A DNA stretch of 11,162 nt from Acidihalobacter_A sp037381185 (GCF_037381185.1 NZ_JARRQY010000094.1:1-11162), one strand, 5' to 3'; shown: positions 1 through 10,864, counted from the stretch's first letter. Notes: generated from the letters alone by a model not told the origin. A program made the numbers and translations.

Positions 1-2215
1 ACCCAGACGTGGTCCCTGGGGGTGACGGCGGCCAGGCCGTCGTGGCCGTGGGCGATCAGGTCGGGCCGGTTCCAGGCGGGTACGGTGCCTTCGCCGCCGC
101 CGATGCCGCCGCCGGGTTCGGTGCCCCGGCGGGTGCCGGCCAGCGATGCGCCGAGCTTGGCCTGGGAGTCGGTGGCGTGCAGCTTTTCGGCTGAAGGCTC
201 GCCGGGCAGTCCGGCTTGCTGGTGCTGGGCCGCTTCGGTCAGCCCCTGCACGAGTTGCCTGCCCTGATCGAGCACGGCGCCGGACTCGGCCGCGTCCATC
301 TGCGCCGAACCGGGGCCGGTGGCCACCAGCAGGCCGTTGCCGGCGCGCAGCGCGCCCTGGGCGAGGCTGGACAGTGCTGCGCCGTAGCCCAGATCGGTCA
401 CGCGGCGGTTGTCGATCAGGTACTTGACGTGGCCGAGGGTGAGCGCGCTGTCGTAGTCGGTGGTGGCCAGCTGGGCGTGGCCCTGCTGCGGGGTGTCGTC
501 CAGGCGTAGTTGGCGGTAGCCGCCGCTGCCGTCGGCGCTGGTGGCCAGGTCCTGGCTCTTGATCCCGCAGAGCACGCCGGGGTGGGCGTTGCCGGTGAAC
601 CAGGCCGGGGCGTTGCCGGTGGCCCCGGCCGGTCCCCCGGCGGCCTGGTTGAACGGCGCGTCGGGGTTGCCGCGGCCGTTGTAGAGGGAGGCGACCACCA
701 CCGGGCGGTCGATGTCGCCTTCGAGGTAGTTAAGCCAGACCTCCTGGCCGACGCGCGGCAGCATGGCGCTGCCCCAGTTGGCGCCGGCCAGCGGCGTGCT
801 CACGCGCGCCCAGGTGCCGGCACTGCCGTCGGCCGGGGCGTTGGGCGTGCGCGGATGGTCGAGGCGGCTGGCGGCGTTCTCGCCGCGCTGCCAGTGCTGC
901 TGGACGATGACGCGGTGGTCGCGGTCGGTGTGGATGGGGGCGCCGTCGCCGACCACCACCGCGCTGTGCGCGCCGGTGGCGGTGGGCACCGGCTGGCGGC
1001 GCAGGCCGTGGCCCTCGGCGGTGTGCGGGCGATAGGGACGCGCGACGGGCTGGGCGACGAAGGTGTTGGTGTAGAGCGGGTCGTCGGCGGCGTCAGCGTG
1101 CGTTTGTGGCTGCGTCTGCGGCTTGGCGGCAGCCTCTGGCCAGGGGGCGTCCCACGCCGGATCGTCGAAGGGGGCAAAATCGGCGCCGAGCGTTCGCTCG
1201 GCCGCGCCCATGACCTCGGCATCGAGGTTATTGCGAGCGCGATGCTCGACGCGCAGGCAGGCCAGGGGCGTGTCGTCCTGGGTGGGGTGCTGGCTGAGCC
1301 GAAAGCACTGCCCCGGGGCGAGGCGGCGTACGCTGCCGGCGCCGTCGACTCGCGCCGAGTCGGCGTGCAGGGCGTCGAGGTGCTGGCGCGCGCGGCGCTC
1401 GCCCTCGCGCGGGTTGGGCCAGGCGTAGGGGCCGGCGGTGTCGTCGTCCACCGCCGCCACGGCGGGCGCTTCGGCCTGGGCCTGGGCGGGGCGCAGCGAA
1501 CGGGTGCGGTAGTCCCAGCTGGCGCGCAGGGCCTGGCCGGTCTGCCAGCGGCGCACCGGCGCCCAGCGCTGGATGGTGTCGTCGCGCTCGGTGGCGTTGC
1601 TGCGGTGGTAGCGCCAGGTGAGCGCCTCGCCGGGCTCGAAGGCTTCGTTGCTGTCGGCCAGCACCAGGGTGTGCGTGCCCAGCGTGGGCGCGGCCGGATC
1701 GCCGGCGTGCTCGAACCAGTAGAACAGCCCTTCCTCGGCGAGCAGGCGTTCGACGAAGGCGAAGTCGCTCTCCTGGTACTGCGTGGTCAGGCTGCGCTTG
1801 AGGTAGAGGCTGCGATCGGCGAGCTGCCAGCGCCAGGCGGGCACGACCACGCCCTTGGCGTAGTGGGCGAACAGTTGCTCGACGATCTCGATGACGGTGG
1901 CGTCGCGAAAGGCGAAGCTGTCCTGGCGCAGCTTGAGCAGGGCCAGCCAGGGCTCGAGGGTGAGGCGGTAGCGGGCCAGGCCGGCGTTGCTGCCGACGCG
2001 TTCGATGCCCGAGACGTGGGCGTGAAAGGGGCGCAGGTCGGTGCGCGAGTCGGCGGTGAGCAGCTCCAGCAGCACGGGGCGCCGAGCAGTCGCTCGAGCG
2101 GGATATGCGCGTTGGGCGAGAGCGTGGCCAGCTCGAAGCGAAAGCCGCCGTGGTCGACCGCTTCCCAGCCCTGGAACCGGTCCGGGACGAGCACGTCGCC
2201 GCCCGCAGGGCAACG
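1..2215 (-). pseudogene. vgrG: vgrG (tssI), T6SS spike protein; 5' end lost, one frameshift, 3' end beyond the window
   Basis: VgrG trimers form the T6SS spike and carry or recruit effectors. The main body reads openly from about 2081 down to the left edge. It shows a gp27-like part (for example TTQYQESDFAFVERLLAEEG near 1740-1800, then FYWFEH), a gp5/OB-fold part at about 670-980 (SAVVVGDGAP, VIVQQHWQRG, PRVGQEVWLNYLEGDIDRP, VVASLYNGRG), and a DUF2345-like part (YRQLRLDDTPQQGHAQL, then GNGLLVAT near 320-340). The first part (VLVPDRFQGWEAVDHGGFRF, then LERLLG) lies in a different frame at about 2081-2215. One base appears to be missing at about 2081, where GGCGCCCCGTG replaces an expected GGCCGCCCCGTG coding LLGRPVLLEL. 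Without it, that frame stops at 1787. No normal start is visible: about 10-20 N-terminal residues seem replaced by the end of the upstream membrane gene. A GTG beginning VLVPDRF or an ATG at 2284 could be used but would not repair the shift. The family is secure; its status (mutation or sequence error) is open. Confidence 0.9.
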
Positions 2216-3081
2216 GCAAAGCCAAGGGCTAGGAGGCCTGCTAGCAGTACGGTCTCTGCCGATGCGCCGAGCCGTTCGAACCATTGGGTGTAAAAGTGGA
2301 TCGCCCCGAACGTCGCTACTACGTTGATCAGCCATCTGAGGTTTCTGTGCCAGGCCCAGGCCCCTACAGCGATTAATCCAATGGCCCAAAGCAGCGCAAA
2401 AAATTGAGCACTGATGGTGACGCCACCGCCTATGTGATCGCCCCATAGAGAACCAATCCAGAAACCAAAATTGACCAAAAACACGCTGGCTCTTGAGGCG
2501 ACGATGGCGAGTCTTTCGTAGTCTGTAGAGAGGTGTTTCGAGAGCTTGTACGTAACAAAAGAGAAAATGGTGAACACTGCGGTTGTTGCAGCCGGTTCTT
2601 GAACGCCTAGGAAATAGGTGGCGTGCAAATAGCCTGTCCTTGTCCCGAGACAAGACGAAAGGGAAAGCACTGCGAGAACGCTCAGCAGCGAGCTGCGCGA
2701 AATGATGCCTGCAGCAGCAAATGCTGCGGAAACCAGGAGGAAGGAACCGACGGAGCCTTCGCCTGTTTTGATGACGCCGGCCCCCAAAAGTAGTGCTCCA
2801 ACCAGGATGCAAATGTTGGCGAGCAGAGTCCATTGCTCAATACGGGCCGACATGAGGACAAGTCCGGCGGCGCAGATTGTCAACCCGAGAGTGATTGCCG
2901 TGACAGTGGTCGGGAGTAGGGCAAGAATACCGCCGCTGACCGCGACTACGCCAAAGCCCACCAGGATGTTGAAGACGAGTTGACTCGTACCACGAGCGGC
3001 GAACTCACTGAATTTGGCATGCTCGGCCTGGCTGATTTTCCCTTCTTCCAGGAGTCGATCCAAGTCAATCGTTACTTTCAT
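2206..3081 (-). CDS. DUF2157-like polytopic membrane protein, 3' end truncated at the vgrG junction
   Basis: This is an inner-membrane protein of unknown function. The ATG at 3081 is preceded by a strong AAAAGGA ribosome binding site with a 6-nt spacer and lies 20 bp after the clpV stop. The N-terminus (IDLDRLLEEGKISQAEHAKF) resembles the short soluble segment that precedes the helices in DUF2157-type proteins. About ten hydrophobic segments follow, roughly at residues 33-57, 60-80, 83-103, 112-126, 131-147, 164-180, 195-213, 222-243, 249-266 and 276-292. The late motif FGAIHFYTQWFERLGA then LLAGLLALGFAVAL looks like the family's last helix, so only a few C-terminal residues seem lost. After about residue 292 the frame continues to a stop at 1228, but that tail is Arg/Pro/Ser-rich and is only the antisense-like shadow of vgrG. 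Base composition is visibly less GC-rich than clpV or vgrG. The family name is from memory of the pattern; a T6SS role is not shown. Confidence 0.72.
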
Positions 3082-3087
3082 CGTGGA

Positions 3088-3094
3088 TCCTTTT
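3088..3094 (-). promoter_or_regulatory. Ribosome binding site of the membrane protein gene
   Basis: AAAAGGA on the minus strand sits 6 nt before the ATG at 3081, in the short gap after the clpV stop. It fixes the start of the membrane protein and shows that the 5' end of this gene is intact even though its 3' end is not. Confidence 0.7.
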
Positions 3095-3101
3095 GTTACG
3101 T

Positions 3102-5810
<2,709 letters not shown>

Positions 5811-5822
5811 CCGTGGTGTGCC

Positions 5823-6908
5823 TTATGCCAGTGGTTGTATGAGGTAGTTGGTGTCGGCGCGATGATCGTGCGCGGGCTGGGTGCTGATCATGGTGTCCCA
5901 GCCGAGGCGGCCGCCGTTGTCCGGATCGAGCCCGGTGGGGCGTACGTCGTCCTTGTGCAGGACCAACTGCACTTCGTATTCCAGGGAGTCGCCGCCGAGC
6001 AGAGTGAGCCATTTGGCGAGCGCGACCGCGGCGTCGCCGCCGGGCAGGAAGTCTTCGAAACGCTCGCGCCGCAGCGGGCCGATCCATAGGCGTACGCGCA
6101 GATCGCGCTGCCATACGCGCTCGCCGGCCATTGCCGTGCGGCCTAGCGCCGCGTTGGGCGAACCCAGGCGCGCGTGCTGGTCGGGGGGGATCGGATACCA
6201 GGCGCCGGCGAACTGTTCGACACGGATCTCGATATCGAAATACTCGCACAGCATGCGCTGCAGGAATGCGGCCGACAGCGGACGCTGACCGATGCCGGCG
6301 CCGTAGTAGGCTATGGCCTGGTCGAAGACCGCGCCTTTGCCGTGCGCGAGCTTGCCGCGCAATGCGGGTGAGCCCATGCCGGCCAGTGACAGTACCAGGG
6401 GGAGGAAGCGTTCGTTGCGGTCCAGTTCGTACTGGAATTCCAGCCGGTATTTTTTCCAGGCGGAGTAGAAAAGGGCGACGGCACGGTTGTTGAAAATGTC
6501 CAGGAATGCGCGCGCGGCATGATCGCGATGCATGACCTCGCGTTCGCCCAGGCGCTCGGTGTAGTTGTAGGGCAATACGCCTCGGCTGCCGAGCATGCCC
6601 ATGAATGCCGGCGTGATGTCCACTTCGGACAGGGTTTCCCAGGCGAGCGCCGTCTCATCGTTGGCGGCGCCGAGCTGAGTATCATCTTCGGTGTAGGCAC
6701 GTAGTTGCTCGATGTCGCTGGCGGGGAAGCTCATCGAGAGCGTATTGCGAAAGCGCAGCCTTCGTGTCAGTACGTCCTGCTGGCGTACGCCGTTGCGCAC
6801 GAACAGATGTTCCAGGACGCGCACGGCCTGGAAGAACTGGAAGCGTTGCGGCTCGGACAGCAGCCGCTGCGCTACACCAGGATCGATTCGCCGTTTCGTG
6901 CCTGACAT
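5823..6908 (-). CDS. tssG: TssG, T6SS baseplate wedge protein (ImpH/VasB family)
   Basis: TssG joins two TssF and one TssE to form the T6SS baseplate wedge, in the cytoplasm against the membrane complex. The 361-residue product has the usual family length. Typical family stretches are the N-terminal QRFQFFQAVRVLEHL, then RLRFRNTLSMSFPASDIEQL, EVDITPAFMGMLGSRGVLPY with NYTER, and further on FYSAWKKYRLEFQYE. The frame stays open far upstream, but the start at 6908 is chosen because it carries a GAGGAA ribosome binding site (6917-6922) and because residues upstream are Arg-rich shadow. The gene overlaps the 3' end of tssF by 37 bp, which suggests coupled translation, and stops 12 bp before clpV. 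No lesion is visible. Confidence 0.97.
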   Translation of the reverse strand: MSGTKRRIDPGVAQRLLSEPQRFQFFQAVRVLEHLFVRNGVRQQDVLTRRLRFRNTLSMSFPASDIEQLRAYTEDDTQLGAANDETALAWETLSEVDITPAFMGMLGSRGVLPYNYTERLGEREVMHRDHAARAFLDIFNNRAVALFYSAWKKYRLEFQYELDRNERFLPLVLSLAGMGSPALRGKLAHGKGAVFDQAIAYYGAGIGQRPLSAAFLQRMLCEYFDIEIRVEQFAGAWYPIPPDQHARLGSPNAALGRTAMAGERVWQRDLRVRLWIGPLRRERFEDFLPGGDAAVALAKWLTLLGGDSLEYEVQLVLHKDDVRPTGLDPDNGGRLGWDTMISTQPAHDHRADTNYLIQPLA

Positions 6909-8707
6909 CGGATAAGTTCCTCGCCGCTGCGATTGGACAGCAGGACAAGCTGGGTGAAGCTGTTGGCGCTCACGTAGAGCCCGAAGAAATGATCGAGCAC
7001 GCTGGCGAAGGCCTGAATGCCGGTGCCGACGAAGTGTTCTTCGTCGATCGTCAGGCGTATCTCGGTGCCGCGTGCAACGCTGGCGAAATTCCGGCTGGGC
7101 AGCCATGCCGTGACCGGTTTGTGCGTCAGATCGACGACGCCGTCGATCTGACGTCCGGAGGTGGCCGAGCGCGCCAGGTCGTACAGGCGCAGCATCTCCT
7201 TCAATGCGGCGGCGCCGCCGTCGACCAGGGATATATGGTTGAGCGACAGATGTGAGATCAAGCGCCATTGGGCGCCGCGTCCGGTGTCGAAACGCAGAGA
7301 GCGCGTGGGTTTGCGCAGCAGCGAAATGCTGCGCGCCACCGAGCCGCCTTCCATCGTGAGGTCGCCGCCGGGGACGCCGTAGGCCAGTTGTGTGGGCAGG
7401 TCGCGGTTGCTGCAGGTCAGTTCCAGGCTCAGTACGTCGGTTTGCGGCGTCACCGGGTCGAAGTTCGCATCGACCATGGAAAGTTCGAGTTCGTAGCCGG
7501 GGCTGTGTCTTGCAACGGTCTCGTTGCGATGGGCGAGCCAGTAGTGTTCGGCGTGGTCGGGATTTTCGCCATGACGCAGCGAGTAGAAAGGACGGAACTC
7601 GACCACCGTTTCGCCCTGCGCGGTCTGCTGTATGCGCGCCACGCTGTCAATTGAATGCACTTCGTACGCATAGGCACGACGGCCATCGGCCAGGACGGGG
7701 TAGGAGGCGGCGGTGTGACTGACCCGGATCGGCTCACCTCGCTGGCTGAACAGGTTCACCACGGGCGTGCATCCGAGCGGCAGGTTGGTCGGCGACAGAG
7801 GCTCCAGCAGCCTAGCCGGCACTGAGTCGGCCGCCACATCACGCAATATCAGGTGCAGCGCGAAGCGCTTGCCGCCGAGCCTGCCGGCCTGGCGCAGATC
7901 GATGTCGAAAAAACCGAACTTGTCGGGAAAGGCGAATAGCTCGGTGAGCAGGCGATAGGCTGGATGTGAGCGCGCCGGATAGTCGATCAGCGCTTCGTCC
8001 TCGGCCATTCCCACCTGGGACAGCGGATTTCCGTCGAGTCGCGTCCAGCGTCCGCTGTCATCGGTCTCGACGTACGCCTGTTCGATCTTCAGTGCGAGAA
8101 CGTCCCGCAGTACCGCGCAGAACGACGGTTCGCCGTCGACGAATATACGGACCTTGTCCATTCCCAGCGCTTCCGTCGAGGAGTGCTGGGAGAGCAGTTC
8201 GAAGCGCAGGGTGATCTGTGCGCTGGACTGGGGCGGCAGGCGAACCTGCGCCGGTGCCTGGGCCACTGCCAGGAACTGGGCCGCAGCGAGCCGCAACGGC
8301 GCGAGCTGGATGTCGTAGGCGGTACGGAAACGGCACGGGCCGCCACGCACCGGGCGGCTCAACAACTCGGTACCGCGCGGGATCGTCACCGGGGCTGATA
8401 GCTGCGCGGTGGCGTTGCCGAGGTCGAAATGCGCTATCGAGCACGATGGGAAGGGGCGCAGGTAGTGCGGATAGAGAACTTCGAGCAGCGCTTCGGTGAA
8501 CTCCGGGTAGTCGTCCTCGATCTTCTTGGAGATGCGCGCACCCATGAGCGCAAACGATTCAATCAGCCGTTCGACATGGGGATCTTCGCTGACATCGCCC
8601 ACCAGCAGCAGGCGTCCGGCGATTTTCGGGTAGCGTTCGGAAAAGTCACGCGAATAGCTGCGCAAGAATGCCAGTTCGCGTTCGTAGTAGGGGAGCAGGT
8701 CTTCCAT
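6872..8707 (-). CDS. tssF: TssF, T6SS baseplate wedge protein (ImpG/VasA family)
   Basis: TssF is the large wedge protein of the T6SS baseplate and binds TssG, TssE and the spike hub. The 611-residue product matches the usual length. The N-terminus, LLPYYERELAFLRSYSRDF then ERYPKIAGRL, is the hallmark of the family, followed by HVERLIESFALMGARI and a stretch around PEFTEALLEVLYPHYLRPFP. The later part contains LPLGCTPVVNLF, EVHSIDSV and FRPFYSLRH, also typical. The ATG at 8707 immediately follows a TAA that closes a short upstream frame (8708-8857), and its own ribosome binding site is weak, so translation may be coupled to upstream reading. The stop at 6872 lies inside tssG. Nothing appears missing. 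Confidence 0.97.
   Translation of the reverse strand: MEDLLPYYERELAFLRSYSRDFSERYPKIAGRLLLVGDVSEDPHVERLIESFALMGARISKKIEDDYPEFTEALLEVLYPHYLRPFPSCSIAHFDLGNATAQLSAPVTIPRGTELLSRPVRGGPCRFRTAYDIQLAPLRLAAAQFLAVAQAPAQVRLPPQSSAQITLRFELLSQHSSTEALGMDKVRIFVDGEPSFCAVLRDVLALKIEQAYVETDDSGRWTRLDGNPLSQVGMAEDEALIDYPARSHPAYRLLTELFAFPDKFGFFDIDLRQAGRLGGKRFALHLILRDVAADSVPARLLEPLSPTNLPLGCTPVVNLFSQRGEPIRVSHTAASYPVLADGRRAYAYEVHSIDSVARIQQTAQGETVVEFRPFYSLRHGENPDHAEHYWLAHRNETVARHSPGYELELSMVDANFDPVTPQTDVLSLELTCSNRDLPTQLAYGVPGGDLTMEGGSVARSISLLRKPTRSLRFDTGRGAQWRLISHLSLNHISLVDGGAAALKEMLRLYDLARSATSGRQIDGVVDLTHKPVTAWLPSRNFASVARGTEIRLTIDEEHFVGTGIQAFASVLDHFFGLYVSANSFTQLVLLSNRSGEELIRCQARNGESILV
6917..6922 (-). promoter_or_regulatory. 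Ribosome binding site of tssG
   Basis: GAGGAA on the minus strand lies 8 nt before the ATG at 6908, inside the 3' end of tssF. It decides the tssG start against the longer open frame that extends up to 7268. Confidence 0.75.
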
Positions 8708-8857
8708 TTATCTGAACGTGCTCTCAGGTCGATGGCATACAACCGTGGTGAGGTGCGACACGGCATTGGCGGTTTTGTTCGCTACGTCTATCGGCAAGGG
8801 GATGGCCGGGAATACTGCATCCAGATGCGGAAGTGACATGAGCAGATCGTCGTTCAT
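8708..8857 (-). CDS. Possible small 49-residue ORF between tssE and tssF
   Basis: An ATG at 8857 opens a 49-codon frame beginning MNDDLLMSLPHLDAVFPAIP. It ends with a TAA directly against the tssF ATG (TAAATG). It begins 13 bp after the tssE stop and fills nearly the whole 163-bp gap, which is unusually wide for neighbouring baseplate genes. Third positions are moderately GC-rich, compatible with coding but not decisive. No convincing ribosome binding site, signal peptide or known motif is seen. An internal ATG at codon 7 is an alternative start. It may be a genuine small gene, a leader that couples translation into tssF, or a remnant left by rearrangement around the shortened tssE. I do not recognise the sequence. 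Confidence 0.35.
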   Translation of the reverse strand: MNDDLLMSLPHLDAVFPAIPLPIDVANKTANAVSHLTTVVCHRPESTFR

Positions 8858-8870
8858 GCGCGCGCCGGCG

Positions 8871-9167
8871 TCAGATCGCGGCAGCACGACGGTTGCGGCT
8901 GACGGAATACTGCAATGTGGTCGGCTGCAGAAACGCGTCGAAATTGACCGGTTCGCGTGATGGGTGCACCACCAGCAGCGCGCTGATGGAAAATCTCAAC
9001 GCTCCCATGGTGCGCTGGTCCTGGTCCAGTACGACGTGAACATTGATCAAGCGCGGTTCGTGGCGCGAAATCGCCAGCTCGAGCGAGTGGCAGATGAAGG
9101 CGTAGCCGATGTCCCGGGGCGCGTCGTCGAATAATCTGTCCAACAGGCTGGGTTCGAAGCCTTTCAT
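8871..9167 (-). CDS. tssE: TssE, gp25-like T6SS baseplate protein with a large internal deletion
   Basis: TssE is the small gp25-like subunit that anchors the contractile sheath to the baseplate. Both ends are recognisable: the N-terminus GFEPSLLDRLFDDAP, and the C-terminal half ISRHEPRL, then LRFSISALLVVHPSREPVNF and LQPTTLQYSVSR. The product has only 98 residues, whereas TssE proteins usually have about 140-170. Between DDAP and the EPRL region the family normally carries about 80 residues, including the conserved LNTR stretch and a segment like YGLPD; here there are only about two dozen. The reading frame is kept, so this looks like an in-frame loss of roughly 50-60 codons. The ATG at 9167 has a weak AAGG about 10 nt upstream. 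An ordinary TssE function is doubtful if the sequence is correct. Confidence 0.87.
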   Translation of the reverse strand: MKGFEPSLLDRLFDDAPRDIGYAFICHSLELAISRHEPRLINVHVVLDQDQRTMGALRFSISALLVVHPSREPVNFDAFLQPTTLQYSVSRNRRAAAI

Positions 9168-9299
9168 GTAGCGTATACCTTAATATGTGCTTTGGATCGT
9201 TGAACGAATGATGTGGTCTGATTTCTTGGTTCTGGTTCCTCTATGCAACTGCGCTTCAGTCATATGGAGATTTGCGTCAAGAAGCTTGAGTGTTTGGTC
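9168..9299 (-). other. Intergenic spacer between the AT-rich cassette and tssE
   Basis: This 132-bp gap marks the shift from the AT-rich cassette to the GC-rich core. It holds a chance-sized 27-codon minus frame (9180-9263) and a weak AAGG ribosome binding site for tssE. I see no convincing terminator hairpin and no clear promoter with both -35 and -10 boxes. Confidence 0.5.
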
Positions 9300-9753
9300 C
9301 TACTGCGGGATTTCGCTAGAACACTTCGCAGTGTTTACAAAGTCGTTCTTGTTTTCGGCCAAAACAACATCTATGTTGTTGATTAGCCATTTTCCATCGC
9401 TCAAAATATAGGTCAATTTGAAAATAACAGGGGCATTTTCTTTGTCGTATCCATTAATTACAAGGCAGCCGTTTTCTCCATAAATCGCTTCATAGTGAGT
9501 CGCTATTTTTGACATATAACTTTTAAATAAAAGCTGACTTTCGGCGTCTTTGTTTGTCTTGTAATCTTTTCCTAAAAGAGACTTGCTGAAGTAATTTTTA
9601 GCAACTATTTTGATGTTTTTATCGTTAGTAGAGTATCTGTAATTCGAGTATGATTGGAATAGTTGTGGTGATTTCTTTGCTGTTAGTGAACACCCTGAAA
9701 CAAAGATTGAAATAGTGATTAATGACGTAAAAATCGACTTTATATTAACGAAT

Positions 9754-9761
<8 letters not shown>
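9300..9761 (-). CDS. Small lipoprotein of unknown function, possible immunity-like protein
   Basis: The 153-residue product has a lipoprotein signal: a short basic N-terminus, a hydrophobic core (SIFTSLITISIF) and a lipobox VSGC with Cys24. Ser follows the cysteine, which in Proteobacteria favours the outer membrane. The mature part has no motif I recognise. Its second half contains GCLVINGYDKENAPVIFKL and later KWLINNIDVV, which align with the 125-residue lipoprotein two genes upstream, so the two seem paralogous. A further Cys lies near the C-terminus (TAKCSS). The overall pattern recalls small periplasmic NTF2-like lipoproteins, but that is a guess. Its ATG overlaps the previous gene by 8 bp (ATGTTTAA), so translation is probably coupled. 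The gene is strongly AT-rich, unlike the T6SS core. A role as T6SS immunity protein is inferred only from export and position. Confidence 0.75.
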
Positions 9762-10017
<256 letters not shown>

Positions 10018-10020
10018 GAT

Positions 10021-10398
10021 TTAGTCCACTAGGTAATCAGCATGCTCTCCGCGATGCTTAAGATTGATTGATGTGGGTTCGTTCTTCTTGTCAAATCCTA
10101 TGATGGTGAGGCATGCTTGGCTATTGTGGATTTTTTGGAAGTGATTTAATTCTTTCGATATGACTGTATTTGTGGATGAGAAAAATGGGAAAAAATTATC
10201 GAAATTTTCGGCTTCATTCATTTTTTCAAATCGATCTCTATTGGGCTTGCTTAAAAACAATACGGATTTTTTGAAATTTTTTGCTTCCAGGGATTTTGTG
10301 AAGCTCTGATAGGTTGTATACGGTGAATTCTCGCTGTTAGGTATGCTGGCGCAGGAGGCTATTAGCGAGACAAAAAATAACAGGATTAGGTTCTTCAT
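10021..10398 (-). CDS. Small lipoprotein, shorter paralogue of the downstream lipoprotein
   Basis: The 125-residue product begins MKNLILLFFVSLIASCASIP, a clear lipoprotein signal with Cys16 in the lipobox IASC and Ala after it. The mature part starts YTTYQSFTKSLEAKNFKKSV, a pattern like NTF2-like/DUF4878-type small lipoproteins (tentative). Its end, ACLTIIGFDKKNEPTSINLK followed by YLVD, aligns with GCLVINGYDKENAPVIFKL and KWLINNIDVV of the 153-residue lipoprotein. It stops where the paralogue goes on for over 20 residues, so it may be naturally short or truncated by a recent stop codon. The ATG follows the previous stop by 2 bp and the next gene starts 3 bp downstream, so this is an operon. 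Function is unknown; a periplasm-facing protective role is an inference from location. Confidence 0.72.
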   Translation of the reverse strand: MKNLILLFFVSLIASCASIPNSENSPYTTYQSFTKSLEAKNFKKSVLFLSKPNRDRFEKMNEAENFDNFFPFFSSTNTVISKELNHFQKIHNSQACLTIIGFDKKNEPTSINLKHRGEHADYLVD

Positions 10399-10400
10399 TA

Positions 10401-10829
10401 TCAGTGTCCCATTATTCTTTGTAGTTCAAGGTCATATGCTCTGTGTCTTCCCTTCAGTGCCCTGGCGGCCTTGCATAGTAATCCGCCACAAGAAAAAATC
10501 AATTTTTCGGCATCAAAAAATCCTGAAACGGAAATTGATGCGACATCAACGAGTTTAAACATCGCTGTGTATTTGATGCCGCCTCCTTCGCCTTTAGTGA
10601 AAAATATCGAGACGTTCTTGACTTTTTTGCCAAGGATAATTAGGGCGGAGTCTGCTTTGAAGGTTAGCATTCCTATGTTGCCGGATAATGTGGCATTGCC
10701 ATTTTCGTCCACGGTTATTTTGAAGTTCCCTTTGTTTCTTAGGAGTTTTGTTGTGATTCCACTGTTTTTTTCGTAGGCAATTTCAATTAATTTGGCAATT
10801 GTTATTTTTGCTTCTACTTGAGTTGTCAT
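10401..10829 (-). CDS. Soluble 142-residue protein of unknown function, first gene of the AT-rich cassette
   Basis: The product starts MTTQVEAKITIAKLIEIAYE. The ATG at 10829 is preferred; a TTG at 10886 would add 19 residues but lacks support. No signal peptide or transmembrane helix is seen. The middle looks beta-rich (GNFKITVDENGNATLSG, YTAMFKLVDVASISVSGFF). The C-terminus is a probable basic amphipathic helix (CGGLLCKAARALKGRHRAYD, then LELQRIMGH) with two cysteines. I recognise no catalytic motif. It is the first gene after hcp and is followed within 2 bp by a lipoprotein gene, so it is the best candidate in the cassette for a secreted or Hcp-associated cargo, with the exported proteins as possible partners. 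An adaptor or unrelated accessory protein is equally possible. Confidence 0.65.
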   Translation of the reverse strand: MTTQVEAKITIAKLIEIAYEKNSGITTKLLRNKGNFKITVDENGNATLSGNIGMLTFKADSALIILGKKVKNVSIFFTKGEGGGIKYTAMFKLVDVASISVSGFFDAEKLIFSCGGLLCKAARALKGRHRAYDLELQRIMGH

Positions 10830-10849
10830 GGGGTATCCGTATTTGAATA

Positions 10850-10864
10850 TATTGACTATCAATA
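10850..10864. repeat. Short inverted repeat upstream of the AT-rich operon
   Basis: TATTGA-CTA-TCAATA forms a perfect 6-bp inverted repeat with a 3-bp spacer, about 20-35 bp upstream of the first cassette ATG. Position and symmetry would suit an operator, but such short AT-rich palindromes also arise by chance. No clear -35/-10 pair could be assigned around it. Confidence 0.4.

Noticed and set aside
2070..2085. Programmed ribosomal frameshift in vgrG
   Set aside because: The site is a C run but not a canonical slippery heptamer, no conserved frameshifting is known to me in this family, and a simple base loss explains it.
510..2327. 605-codon plus-strand open frame
   Set aside because: It lies antisense to vgrG in very GC-rich DNA, has low-complexity Gly/Ala/Val-rich translation and no recognisable domain; vgrG motifs on the minus strand explain the region.
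1228..3081. One 617-residue protein as a genuine fusion
   Set aside because: After about residue 292 the translation changes abruptly to Arg/Pro/Ser/His-rich sequence, while another frame of the same DNA encodes clear VgrG; the tail is a shadow frame.
5823..7268. Longer 481-residue form of TssG
   Set aside because: The extra 120 residues are Arg-rich shadow of tssF; the ATG at 6908 has a GAGGAA site and starts typical TssG sequence.
9180..9263. 27-codon minus-strand frame before tssE
   Set aside because: Too short, no convincing ribosome binding site or known motif, and such frames are expected by chance.
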